From assembly GCA_026398435.1 (NCBI GenBank), contig JAPLSW010000047.1, positions 1-48,861 of the forward strand: a stretch of DNA of 48,861 bases, in the 5' to 3' direction. Of this stretch, positions 17,230 through 25,074 are shown one piece after another. A model generated the notes under the pieces. That model saw only the letters and a list, made by a program, of their open reading frames with translations, did no database searches and was not told the origin of the DNA. Position 1 is the first letter of the stretch; each line of letters opens with the position of its first letter. The translations under genes and the position numbers were made by a program. The stretch comes from Chlamydiota bacterium. GTDB taxonomy: Bacteria; Chlamydiota; Chlamydiia; Chlamydiales; Rhabdochlamydiaceae.

Positions 17230-17283
17230 AACTAGAGGGGGCTGTGGTAGTTGGTCCCAGTCGAGTCAAAGTTGTTGTGGTCA
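17230..17283 (-). pseudogene. Remnant of the 5' end of the effector B gene
   Basis: Bases 17230-17283 match 13221-13274, the first codons of the gene at 12127-13275: AACTAGAGGGGGCTGTG and AGTTGTTGTGGTCA are identical and the part between is diverged. It has the same minus-strand orientation but no following coding region. This is a duplication scar: a unit holding the start of the minus-strand gene plus the adjacent plus-strand family gene was copied, and the rest was deleted. Confidence 0.75.
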
Positions 17284-17385
17284 GGATATTTCTCAAATAT
17301 TTAAATTTAATGGGTTGCAGTAATTTTAATTAATTGCGGTTTTATATTGTGATATCATTTACATTGTAAGTGATAAAAGGATTTT

Positions 17386-18096
17386 ATGGCGGCATTAACA
17401 CCTTCCGATCAAAACTCAGCTATTTTAGTTGGTTCTAACGCGCAGAAGCTAGAGCTTCTGCCTTCTACAGATTTAGATGCTCGAGTAGCAGAGGCTGCTC
17501 AAAGACTAATTAGCCCAATGCCTAGACAATGCAACTTAGAGCTTATGGCTTCAATAGAAAAGTCTTATATGGCAGAAGAGATCATTGCCTCCCTTAGCGC
17601 AGAATTTGGTCCGGGCTGTATAAGTGAAGAGGAAGCTGTTGGATATAGAAAGCCCTCATCTGAAGAACAATCCTTCGAGCTTGCTTATGAAGGCGTGGCT
17701 GCTAGTTCAGGAAGTGCTGCCGCAGCGCAAGCGCAAGAGTATCGATATCCAAAAGAAACTTATTCAGAAGAATGGTCATCTGATCTTGCTGATATTGATG
17801 GGCTACTTAAAGAAATGGAAAGGGTTGTTATAGACCGGGAAAGGGAAGTGCGGATAGCAAAAGCGAGACAATTAGAACAATCTAGACAATCCGAACCGAT
17901 TCCTTCCAAAAGACCAAGCAGATTAAGAGTAGAGCCCATTAGTCCTCTAGTGCCAATAGCTATACGGAAAGTATTTAAGGGGGCTTCATTTAATGGGGTA
18001 TCTCTTGTTCCTGCCCCTTTTATTCATCCTCCAGAGACGGTTTTTGGTAATTGGCAACCCAGTAAGCTTTTAAGAATTAGGCGTAAAATAAGGTAG
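17386..18096 (+). CDS. LDaRV/AYEG family protein 4, truncated by frameshift
   Basis: The 236-residue product follows member 1 through all N-terminal modules: DLDARVAEAAQRLI, IASLSAEFGPG, LAYEGVAASSGSAAAA, RQLEQSRQSEP, PISPLVPI and PPETVFGNWQPS. It ends at RRKIR with TAG where member 1 continues KIRVDQKL. Restoring one G in AAGG(G)TAGAT gives V-D-S-H-L-E-E-L-K-K and 17 codons before a TGA that overlaps the ATG of the next gene at 18143. The C-terminal domain is therefore absent, and even the repaired frame is short. AGGATTTT ATG is the same leader as in the next family gene. It may be a pseudogene; conserved N-terminal modules argue for recent loss. Confidence 0.62.
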   Translation: MAALTPSDQNSAILVGSNAQKLELLPSTDLDARVAEAAQRLISPMPRQCNLELMASIEKSYMAEEIIASLSAEFGPGCISEEEAVGYRKPSSEEQSFELAYEGVAASSGSAAAAQAQEYRYPKETYSEEWSSDLADIDGLLKEMERVVIDREREVRIAKARQLEQSRQSEPIPSKRPSRLRVEPISPLVPIAIRKVFKGASFNGVSLVPAPFIHPPETVFGNWQPSKLLRIRRKIR

Positions 18097-18142
18097 ATTC
18101 TCATTTAGAGGAGCTTAAAAAAAGAGTAATTCAGAGGATTTT

Positions 18143-19075
18143 ATGATTCCATTAGCCGCTTGTGATTCTAAGTTGTCCCCAGCTCACGTATCTATATCGG
18201 CTCCTGGAGCTGTAGCTACAATACCTTCTGCTCCTTTAGATGCTCGCGTGTCAGCTTCTTCTCTAAGGACGATTGCAAGTGCTGCGGCTGATGGGTCTTC
18301 TCTTTCGGAAGAAGCTGTAGCTTCTCTTTATCGAGAATTTGGTCTAGATCCAACCGTAAGTAACCCAGAGCCAGGTAAAATGCCCAGGTCAGAAGCAGAA
18401 CTCTGGATGCGTGCTTATGAAGGAGAAGGGGGCTCTAGCTCAGGATGTGGATCCTCTGTCCCGAGAGAGGCTGCCTCCAGGTCTTTAAAGAGTATCCTGC
18501 GGAAAGGTTCTAGGAGTCCAGCGGAGGCTCCAAGGCCTTGCAGGTTGAGCTTTTCCCCAGATACCAGAGACGAGAGGTCTAGCGCACAGTACATGCTTAG
18601 ATGTGCAGAAGCTATGGCTGCAAAAGTGCTGGAAACTTTTGATACGTTATCCTCTCCGAATCCTTCACAGCAAGAAATCGCAAAATTGTTTGAAAATCAA
18701 GTCTCTATCGGTTTGTGGAATAAACAATATTCGACCTTTTATAGGCATCAAGAAGATCTGTTTTCTATACATCGCTTATCTATTGTAAGAATTGGGGATG
18801 CTTTTTATGACGTCCTAAATGGAGCCGTAGAGGAAGTTGCGCGTACGGAAAAGATAGAGTTTGGATTTCTCTACATAGATGAGTATTTAGGAGATGTTTT
18901 AGATAAAGCCTTTATTCCCGATGAGGAATTTCCGGATCAAAAAGCTGCTGAAGACTTTTTCTTACGTCATGATATGGAAGTGTTAGGACTCTGCTTCCCT
19001 ATAATGAGTGAAATGCTAGATCATCCCCCGGTCCGCTCTGTTTTAGAGGTTTTTTTTTCGGAAAGCCTTGGATAG
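18143..19075 (+). CDS. LDaRV/AYEG family protein 5
   Basis: The 310-residue member has PLDARVSASSLRTI, EEAVASLYREFGL and MRAYEGEGGSSSG, lacks the basic linker, has CRLSFSPDT, then the C-terminal helical domain (about 175-308). There, IVRIGDAFYDVLNGAVEEV parallels IVTIAATFNHVFNEAIEEV in member 6, and ALDCFP-like packing segments (VLGLCFPIMSEML) recur as VLQMCFPLIEEIL. AGAGGATTTT precedes the ATG. It is only 46 bp after member 4. Downstream on the other strand lies a partial copy of the DUF455 gene, so member 5 plus that tail form one duplicated unit with member 6 plus the longer DUF455 gene. Function unknown. Confidence 0.75.
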   Translation: MIPLAACDSKLSPAHVSISAPGAVATIPSAPLDARVSASSLRTIASAAADGSSLSEEAVASLYREFGLDPTVSNPEPGKMPRSEAELWMRAYEGEGGSSSGCGSSVPREAASRSLKSILRKGSRSPAEAPRPCRLSFSPDTRDERSSAQYMLRCAEAMAAKVLETFDTLSSPNPSQQEIAKLFENQVSIGLWNKQYSTFYRHQEDLFSIHRLSIVRIGDAFYDVLNGAVEEVARTEKIEFGFLYIDEYLGDVLDKAFIPDEEFPDQKAAEDFFLRHDMEVLGLCFPIMSEMLDHPPVRSVLEVFFSESLG

Positions 19076-19082
19076 AAGATTT

Positions 19083-19375
19083 TTAAGTTTTTTTAAATTC
19101 CTCTATCCAGCTATCTGGGATATTCGCTTTTTTGCGATGCTCCGGAAGTCGCTCTGGCACATTCCCTCTCCATGAATCCCAGTCAGTCTGGGATTCATCT
19201 TTCAATTTTTTTAGCCATTGGTATCCGAAGGATATATGGGAGATCTCATCTTCTAAGATCCGTTGCATAAGCAGGGCTGATTCTAGATCCTCATGTTTAT
19301 TAAATGAATCTCTATACATGGGAGCAACGTCTAAATTGGCCATCTCAAAGGTAAGACTCATTACGCTGACATAAG
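19083..19375 (-). pseudogene. Truncated duplicate of the DUF455 gene (3' part only)
   Basis: The 3' third of the ferritin-like gene at 20311-21087 is duplicated here. It can still be read as a 92-residue ORF from ATG at 19361 (MSLTFEMANLD ... EFKKT). Compared with the larger copy it lacks 11 residues (between ERLP and EHRKK) and everything before YVSVMSLT, with a sharp break at about 19375. This copy keeps the TAC codon where the larger copy has a stop. It is a scar of the duplication that produced family members 5 and 6. Translation is unlikely. Confidence 0.75.
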
Positions 19376-19383
19376 GACATCCT

Positions 19384-19464
19384 CACATTAGCAACTAGCT
19401 AAATGACAATTAAATATTTTAAATCAAATTAAAGAAAAAATTTATAGATTGTCTGCTAATGAAC
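19384..19464. repeat. Intergenic repeat copy 2
   Basis: Second copy of the ~80-bp segment at 14647-14726, again bounded by ATTAGCA and TGCTAAT and again about 120 bp before a family gene. It starts right after the broken end of the DUF455 fragment, so the duplication junction lies at 19375-19384. Confidence 0.7.
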
Positions 19465-19580
19465 CTCGTAAATAACTGCGATAGTAGTATTGATAAATTA
19501 ATTTAGTAGTTTTATTTAATGCAATTAATTATAATTAATCTTTAAATGCTTTTAATATAATTAATTATGGGATTTTTAAT

Positions 19581-20324
19581 ATGAGCTCAGTAACAGATGT
19601 TTCTAGTACAGGGAATGCAGTGCAAATAATCGCGGAAGCGGGTAAGCGTCGAAGGGAAGATCAATCCTCGGCTATTTTAGATACTCGTGTAGAAGTTTCT
19701 GCTCAGGTAGCAATTAGTGCCGTATCAGGAAGTGCAGTTGCCGCCGCACCGAAACTTCCCAAAGTAGTTTCCTTTAGCTCAGATTGCGTAGATGGGGGGT
19801 CGGGAAAAGAGTATAGGGGGAGCCCACAAAAAGCCATGAGAACAGCTGAAACCTTTGATGGGGAATTTAAAGATTATCGTACACAAGATAAAATTGTAGG
19901 GTTGTTTACGAATCAACTAGCTCAGGATTTATGGACGGGGTACCCGGCTCGTTATGGCGATGGGGAATATGGAAAAGAACTCTACATCTCCGAATCACGG
20001 TCTATCGTAACTATCGCAGCAACTTTTAATCATGTCTTTAATGAGGCTATAGAGGAAGTTCTGCGTACTTATAATACAGACGCGGGAATTCCCTACATTA
20101 ATAAACATTTAGGTTCTGTTTTGGAAAAATGCTTTAAGACTGAAATCGAAGAGGCATTAAATCCCGCGTATGTTTCAGGGCATGACCCAGTAGTGCTTCA
20201 AATGTGTTTTCCTCTGATTGAGGAAATATTAAAAAAACCTTCTGCTATTCGTATGATAGAAGGGTGTTTTTTCGATGAATGGTTAAAGAATCAAACGAAG
20301 TCTGGGGAGTTTAAACTTTTTTAA
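19581..20324 (+). CDS. LDaRV/AYEG family protein 6
   Basis: The 247-residue member keeps ILDTRVEVSAQVAI and a GSAVAAA patch but has lost the EFGL/AYEG module. KVVSFSSD then leads into the shared C-terminal helical domain (about 95-245), with SIVTIAATFNHVFNEAIEEV and MCFPLIEEIL. The ATG follows GGGATTTTTA. Its stop overlaps the original 3' end of the convergent DUF455 gene (20311) by 14 bp, the same tail-to-tail layout as member 5 with the DUF455 fragment. Function unknown. Confidence 0.75.
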   Translation: MSSVTDVSSTGNAVQIIAEAGKRRREDQSSAILDTRVEVSAQVAISAVSGSAVAAAPKLPKVVSFSSDCVDGGSGKEYRGSPQKAMRTAETFDGEFKDYRTQDKIVGLFTNQLAQDLWTGYPARYGDGEYGKELYISESRSIVTIAATFNHVFNEAIEEVLRTYNTDAGIPYINKHLGSVLEKCFKTEIEEALNPAYVSGHDPVVLQMCFPLIEEILKKPSAIRMIEGCFFDEWLKNQTKSGEFKLF

Positions 20325-21087
20325 ATTCTGCAATCCAGCTATCTGGGATATTCGCTTTTTTGCGATGCTCCTCTTGCAAGACAAATCCCTTCGCTCTATG
20401 TAAAGGGAGGCGCTCGGGCACATTCCCTCTCCATGAATCCCAGTCAGTCTGGGATTCATCTTTCAATTTTTTTAGCCATTGCTATCCGAAGGATACATGG
20501 GATATCTCATCTTCTAAGATCCGTTGCATTAGTCGAGCTGACTCTTGATCTCCATGTTTGGTAAATGAATCCCTATACATCGGAGCAAAGTCTAAATTGG
20601 CCATCTCAAAGGTAAGACTCATTACGCTGACATAGCGAACGGGCGTTAGCAGAAAGGGGACGTGAGACCAAAAATGTTTATATAGGGGCATATCGCCAAA
20701 GGACACTCCAAGAGCTTGTAGTCTCTGTATATAGAGTTTTACATGCTCTTGCTCTTCTTTAAGGGTATTGGCAAGTCCCTTTCTAAAATGTTTAGGGGCA
20801 TCTGGAAAGGCAAGTAGTGCGTAGGCCATGATTTCAACGGCCAGCAGCTCATGCCCTGCAAATCTATGTAGGCAGACAGCTCTTTTATCTAGTTGGCCGT
20901 GTTCATGAAGACCCGGAAGCCTTTCTTCTTTCGAATGTCTTCTAAATTCCATGCCGGGCGGGCGGGTAGGGGTGTCCCAAAGGACAGCTGGACCGGGAGT
21001 AAAATCGGTAAGAATATCGGGGGCTAGAAGTTTTTCTTCTAAAGTGTCGGCGCTAAGGATTCTTGTCGCCCAGGTGGTAAGTTCCAT
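20311..21087 (-). pseudogene. DUF455 ferritin-like protein gene with in-frame stop
   Basis: Resembles the DUF455/COG2833 family, ferritin-like four-helix proteins whose E-x6-Y and E-x2-H motifs bind a di-metal centre. The motifs AGHELLAVEIMAYALLAF, EEQEHVKLY and EDEISHVSFG are present. A 258-codon frame runs from ATG at 21087 to TAA at 20311, but codon 202 is TAG (20482-20484). The partial duplicate at 19083 has TAC (Tyr) at that position, so one C-to-G change made the stop. The 201-residue product keeps all predicted metal ligands but lacks the last 57 residues. Either a very recent pseudogene, a tolerated truncation, or a sequencing error. No terminator is seen beyond it. Confidence 0.75.
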
Positions 21088-21106
21088 AAAAAATACTTGT
21101 AAAAAT

Positions 21107-21139
21107 GACGATGCCCACTATTTTATAGTGGGCATCGTC
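21107..21139 (-). terminator. Strong intrinsic terminator after the SH3 protein gene
   Basis: GACGATGCCCACTA pairs perfectly with TAGTGGGCATCGTC around a short AT loop and is followed by ATTTTT on the minus strand, 12 bp past the stop at 21151. Confidence 0.85.
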
Positions 21140-21150
21140 TTTAGGAAAGA

Positions 21151-22467
21151 TTATTCTGCAGAGAGAACAAAGTAAGCGGGGAAGGCAAAGTTGTTATTTG
21201 GACGGGGAGCTCCAGATAATGTCACTTTTTTGCCGACTAGGTTCTGCAAGTTCACCTGCGTGCTATATACATAAGCAACAGGCAGATCATTTTCACGGAT
21301 GATGAAATCACCTGGCTTGCATTTTACAGGAGCTGTATACGGCTCAAGAATGCCCGTAACGGCTGTTGAAGCAAGTTTTTGGTCTGTATAATATTCATCA
21401 AGTGTGCGGCTTTCATTAATACTGCACCAGCTAAGATAGAGGGACTCTTCGATGGGCTCCCAAAGTTTCATCTTATCTGTGACAGCTGTCAGCAACGCCG
21501 AAGCATGTGCAAGTTCTCTCGCTGCTAGGGAATTTTCTTCGTCAGCTTGGAGCTTAGTATCTGCATACGCAAGACGTTTATCAATATAGCGCTCTTGCAA
21601 AGAAGAAAGCTCTTCTTTTGCAGCTTGTGCAAGGTCATTAAATTCTGCGTAGTCGCTTATGACAAGCTCGTAGTTATGTGTAACTTTCTCAAAGTCAATT
21701 TCTGGAAAACTCTTAGAAAGTTCTACTTTAGCAAGATACTGCGCGGACTCTAGAGTCTGCTCTGCATCGTGTCTTTTAGCTTCTTGCTGCCCTTTAACTT
21801 CAGGAGGTCCGATGTTTTCAACAAATTGTTTCGCAAGATAGAAATTTACATTCTGTGGAAGGGAGATTTCCATCCATTTGTTGTTCGTCGAACAGATAGA
21901 TCCCTTAACTTGGTCTCCAGAGTTCAAATGAGTAAGGACTGCAGAGTCAACTGTAGGATGAAGACGAACGTTTACTTTGTTTCCTTCGACAGTGTTGTCT
22001 AGGATATAGCTTCTAAAGACGTAGGCTTTGCTGTTGCTTGGAGCTTCTACTACCCAGAAATCTCCTTTTTCTCCAACGACTGTGACAAGCTCTCCTCTTG
22101 AAAGATCTCTAACAATAGAGGCATCAAGATCAGCTTCTGATCTCATGTGTAGCTTTTTCGCTTTCACTTTTCCAGTAAAAGGTTTTACTGATATCTTTTT
22201 TATAGCCGGTTTTTTAGCAAGAGTTTGTGCAGGTAGCGGTTGCGAGAAGCTAGCTGGCGTTTCTTGCATAGGAACTGAAAATTCAGATCCGATAGGTTGT
22301 ATAAAAGATTGCTCACCGGATCCAAATGATGTCATGGACTCATGAGTATCAAGTGGAGAGGTAAGAGATATTTCGTGTTCGGGAATAAAGCCGATGTCAT
22401 CAGCAACTGCTTGACTTAGACTCAGTGCACATAATGTAGTGCAGATAATATTAGCCAGTTTATACAT
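21151..22467 (-). CDS. SH3-domain surface protein, Ctad1 (CT017)-like invasin candidate
   Basis: The 438 residues begin with a Sec signal peptide (about 1-22, cleavage near QAVADD). A Ser/Pro-rich segment follows, then two bacterial SH3 domains (about 97-157 and 160-217), a helical region (about 230-370) and a C-terminal beta-rich part. Length, signal peptide and two SH3 domains fit C. trachomatis CT017 (Ctad1), reported as an integrin beta-1-binding invasin. The neighbours also match that locus as I recall it: a CT016-like gene and phoH (CT015). Whether this homologue binds host receptors is not known from sequence. Its own promoter region and strong terminator suggest a single-gene transcript. 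Confidence 0.78.
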   Translation of the reverse strand: MYKLANIICTTLCALSLSQAVADDIGFIPEHEISLTSPLDTHESMTSFGSGEQSFIQPIGSEFSVPMQETPASFSQPLPAQTLAKKPAIKKISVKPFTGKVKAKKLHMRSEADLDASIVRDLSRGELVTVVGEKGDFWVVEAPSNSKAYVFRSYILDNTVEGNKVNVRLHPTVDSAVLTHLNSGDQVKGSICSTNNKWMEISLPQNVNFYLAKQFVENIGPPEVKGQQEAKRHDAEQTLESAQYLAKVELSKSFPEIDFEKVTHNYELVISDYAEFNDLAQAAKEELSSLQERYIDKRLAYADTKLQADEENSLAARELAHASALLTAVTDKMKLWEPIEESLYLSWCSINESRTLDEYYTDQKLASTAVTGILEPYTAPVKCKPGDFIIRENDLPVAYVYSTQVNLQNLVGKKVTLSGAPRPNNNFAFPAYFVLSAE

Positions 22468-22625
22468 TGGTAAGAATCCTCCTAGCGCCTTGTTATCAAA
22501 AAAGCAAATGGTTTAATAGTATTCCTCATTCTATGAGCTCTGTTTTTTTAATACCATTGCTTTTTTTTAGAGCATTCTACTGTTTTCTAAACTAGAGAGT
22601 TTTTTTGTATTTTGTGGAAGAGAAG

Positions 22626-22654
22626 ATCACGCAGGTCAATTAGACCTGCGTGAT
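22626..22654 (-). terminator. Intrinsic terminator after the CT016-like gene
   Basis: ATCACGCAGGTC and GACCTGCGTGAT form a perfect 12-bp stem with a 5-base loop, then a pyrimidine-rich tract, directly downstream of the minus-strand stop at 22661. Confidence 0.8.
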
Positions 22655-22660
22655 TTTAGA

Positions 22661-23380
22661 TTAGCTACTTAAGACGGCTTTAATATGCTCGCAATGTGGA
22701 GCTCCGCATGTGCATCCAATAGGGGTTCCTAAGAAGACATTGTATTTTTCATCAGAGTCTAATGGATTTGTTACAATGTACAACTCTTCTGCAGTTTGTT
22801 TAATATCCCATGTGCGGAAGTGGAGATCCTCTTCGGTAACGAGATCTTCTTCGGTATTTTCTGTGATTTCTTCTGCATTATGTTCTTCTTTAAGGTCTTT
22901 TCCCAGGTGGATGGCTCTTGTAATTTGGCAGTGGGGGCAGTTGCAATGAGGTTCGGGCTCGGGTATTGCATCAACTTCACTTTGTCCCATCATCTGTGTT
23001 AAGGCGGATAGTTTTTCTAAAACCTCTGCCGGGAGATTTGGGCTATTATAGTGCTCTTGGTTGTGCTGAAGCACCGAGCTTAATCCTTCAAATCCGGGAA
23101 GCTCCATTTTCATGGAAAATCCGAGCGGGAGGGATTCTATGGGCCGTATGGGGGAAAGGGTGTTTGAGGGGATTTCCATATCATAAACTTGAGCATGGGT
23201 TGCAAAAATGGCATCCACTATTTGTTTCTGTAGGTGAGGTACCTCTGTCTGACTTCCGTCGACAAGGGTGACAATTAGAGAATACTCATCAGCCTTTTCT
23301 ACAGCTTTTAGAGCGGCAATGTTTTTCCAGGAGGTGGATATGTAGGGAGGGATATTAAGAACTTTTAGATTGATTCTCAT
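22661..23380 (-). CDS. Conserved chlamydial CT016-like protein with two cysteine clusters
   Basis: Function unknown, 239 residues, between the Ctad1-like gene and phoH, as CT016 is in C. trachomatis. Two likely zinc sites are visible: CNCPHC near residue 147-152, and a C-terminal C-T-C-x4-C-E-H that matches the SWIM finger pattern C-x-C-x(n)-C-x-H. SWIM fingers bind DNA or proteins. An acidic segment (about 170-190, rich in Glu) separates them. The N-terminal part looks like a small alpha/beta fold. AAGGAGATC precedes the ATG. Confidence 0.75.
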   Translation of the reverse strand: MRINLKVLNIPPYISTSWKNIAALKAVEKADEYSLIVTLVDGSQTEVPHLQKQIVDAIFATHAQVYDMEIPSNTLSPIRPIESLPLGFSMKMELPGFEGLSSVLQHNQEHYNSPNLPAEVLEKLSALTQMMGQSEVDAIPEPEPHCNCPHCQITRAIHLGKDLKEEHNAEEITENTEEDLVTEEDLHFRTWDIKQTAEELYIVTNPLDSDEKYNVFLGTPIGCTCGAPHCEHIKAVLSS

Positions 23381-23711
23381 CGAGGATCTCCTTAGTCGCT
23401 ATTTCTATGTTGGAACCCGAATATTACGCTTTTCCCTTTATTATACGCCAATCTTGAAAGTTCGTCAAACTTTTTTAGCAGTCAGAAGTCTTGAGTGCTT
23501 AAATGTTTTCTAGGTCGTATGTGTTTAATGACTTGAGAAAATTAAAAAAAAATCTTGCGTGTCAAAGGAGATCTGGTATGCTCAGATTTTTGGGCCCAAA
23601 AAAATAAAAACATCCTTACTTAGGAGGTGCCGACTGGAAACGATACTACGCAATAACAAACTACCCCACATAGATGTATTAGGGGGATTATACGCAGAGG
23701 AGAATGGTCAA

Positions 23712-25025
23712 GTGAGTCGAAAAACATTTATCATCGATACAAACGTTCTTCTTCATGATCCTGATGCAATCAGTAAGTTCGTCGATAACGACGTAATAGT
23801 TCCGCTGACTGTCATAGAAGAGCTAGACAGAATGAAAAGAGGTTCTGATGAGCTTGGGAAAAATGCAAGACACGTCATACGGTTCATTGATTCTTTAAGA
23901 GAAAAAAGACAGGGAGATTTGCATAGTGGGATAAAGATCGATAAAGGGATCACCTTTAAAATCTTAATAGAATCTCATCTTCCAGAGAGTAAAGATTTTC
24001 CGCTCAGTCTAAATAAGCCCGACAACATGATTATCCACGCGGCTTACCAAATCCAAAAAACCGGTGAAAGGGTAGTATTAGTTTCTAAAGACCTCGTTAT
24101 GAGAGTCAAAGCAGAAGCAATTGGTATAGAAGCCGAAGATTATGAAAATCTTAAAGAATCCTATGAGGGGATTTATAAAGGACATAGAAAACTCGAGGTC
24201 CCCAAGAAAGATATCGACATGTTTTATAAGGATAACTTTCTCGAAACAGATGTTAAAGACCTGCATCCTAATGAATACTGTCTTCTATCCTCGCCAGAGC
24301 AATCCTCAGCGATCTGTAAGTACAACCATAGATCGAAAAGGCTAGAACCTCTTATTAAGGTGACAAGAGATGTATGGGGTATTCATCCCCTTAACTTAGA
24401 GCAAAAATGCGCTCTAGATTTGCTACTACGAGATGACATCAAGCTTGTCACTCTGATTGGTCAGGCGGGAACGGGAAAGACCCTTCTTGCTCTTGCATCG
24501 GCTTTGCGCAAGGTGTTTGATGAGGGGCTCTATAGTAAGATCCTCGTCAGCCGTCCTATTGTTCCCCTCGGGAAAGACATCGGTTACCTTCCTGGAACCA
24601 AAGATGAGAAGCTCTTCCATTGGATGCAGCCTATCTATGATAACTTAGAGTTCCTATGCCAGTCGACCAATGGAGCGAGCAATGGAGCTGAAACTCTAAA
24701 GTGGATCACCGAAAGTAAGAAAATTGAAATGGAAGCAGTTACCTATATAAGAGGTAGAAGCTTGCCTAAGATGTTTATTATTATCGATGAAGCGCAAAAC
24801 TTAACCCCTCACGAAGTGAAAACAATCATTTCAAGAGCGGGCCAAGGGACAAAAGTGGTTCTTACCGGAGATCCTACCCAGATAGATAACCCCTATTTGG
24901 ATAAAGACTCCAATGGACTTACCTTTACCGTAAGTAAGTTCCAGCAATATCCTATCTATGGGCATATGTTGCTTGATAAAACAGAAAGATCAGAACTTGC
25001 TGCAATCGCGGCCGACATTCTCTAA
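23712..25025 (+). CDS. phoH: PhoH-family ATPase with N-terminal PIN domain
   Basis: PIN-PhoH protein: an N-terminal PIN-type RNase domain (about residues 1-140, FIIDTNVLL with the first catalytic Asp, then acidic residues in EELD and NPDN-like positions) fused to a PhoH ATPase. Walker A is GQAGTGKT, Walker B is IIDEAQN. Such proteins are proposed RNA helicase/nucleases. The open frame extends to a GTG at 23559. I place the start at the GTG at 23712, because GAGGAG lies 9 bases before it and PIN-PhoH proteins normally begin just before KTFIIDTN; this gives 437 residues. TTGCGT-16-TATGCT at 23555-23582 could be the promoter, which would exclude the upstream start. Confidence 0.9.
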   Translation: MSRKTFIIDTNVLLHDPDAISKFVDNDVIVPLTVIEELDRMKRGSDELGKNARHVIRFIDSLREKRQGDLHSGIKIDKGITFKILIESHLPESKDFPLSLNKPDNMIIHAAYQIQKTGERVVLVSKDLVMRVKAEAIGIEAEDYENLKESYEGIYKGHRKLEVPKKDIDMFYKDNFLETDVKDLHPNEYCLLSSPEQSSAICKYNHRSKRLEPLIKVTRDVWGIHPLNLEQKCALDLLLRDDIKLVTLIGQAGTGKTLLALASALRKVFDEGLYSKILVSRPIVPLGKDIGYLPGTKDEKLFHWMQPIYDNLEFLCQSTNGASNGAETLKWITESKKIEMEAVTYIRGRSLPKMFIIIDEAQNLTPHEVKTIISRAGQGTKVVLTGDPTQIDNPYLDKDSNGLTFTVSKFQQYPIYGHMLLDKTERSELAAIAADIL

Positions 25026-25037
25026 AAATACCAAAGG

Positions 25038-25074
25038 CCCTTTTGCGAGTAAAACACGAGCAAAAGGGTTTTTT
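25038..25074 (+). terminator. Intrinsic terminator after phoH
   Basis: CCCTTTTGC and GCAAAAGGG form a 9-bp stem followed by six T residues, 13 bp after the stop. It also touches the end of the convergent kinase-like gene at 25075. Confidence 0.8.

Noticed and set aside
23559..23711. Upstream extension of phoH to the GTG at 23559
   Set aside because: The 51 extra codons have no counterpart in PIN-PhoH proteins as I know them and overlap a plausible promoter. GTG at 23712 has a better ribosome site.
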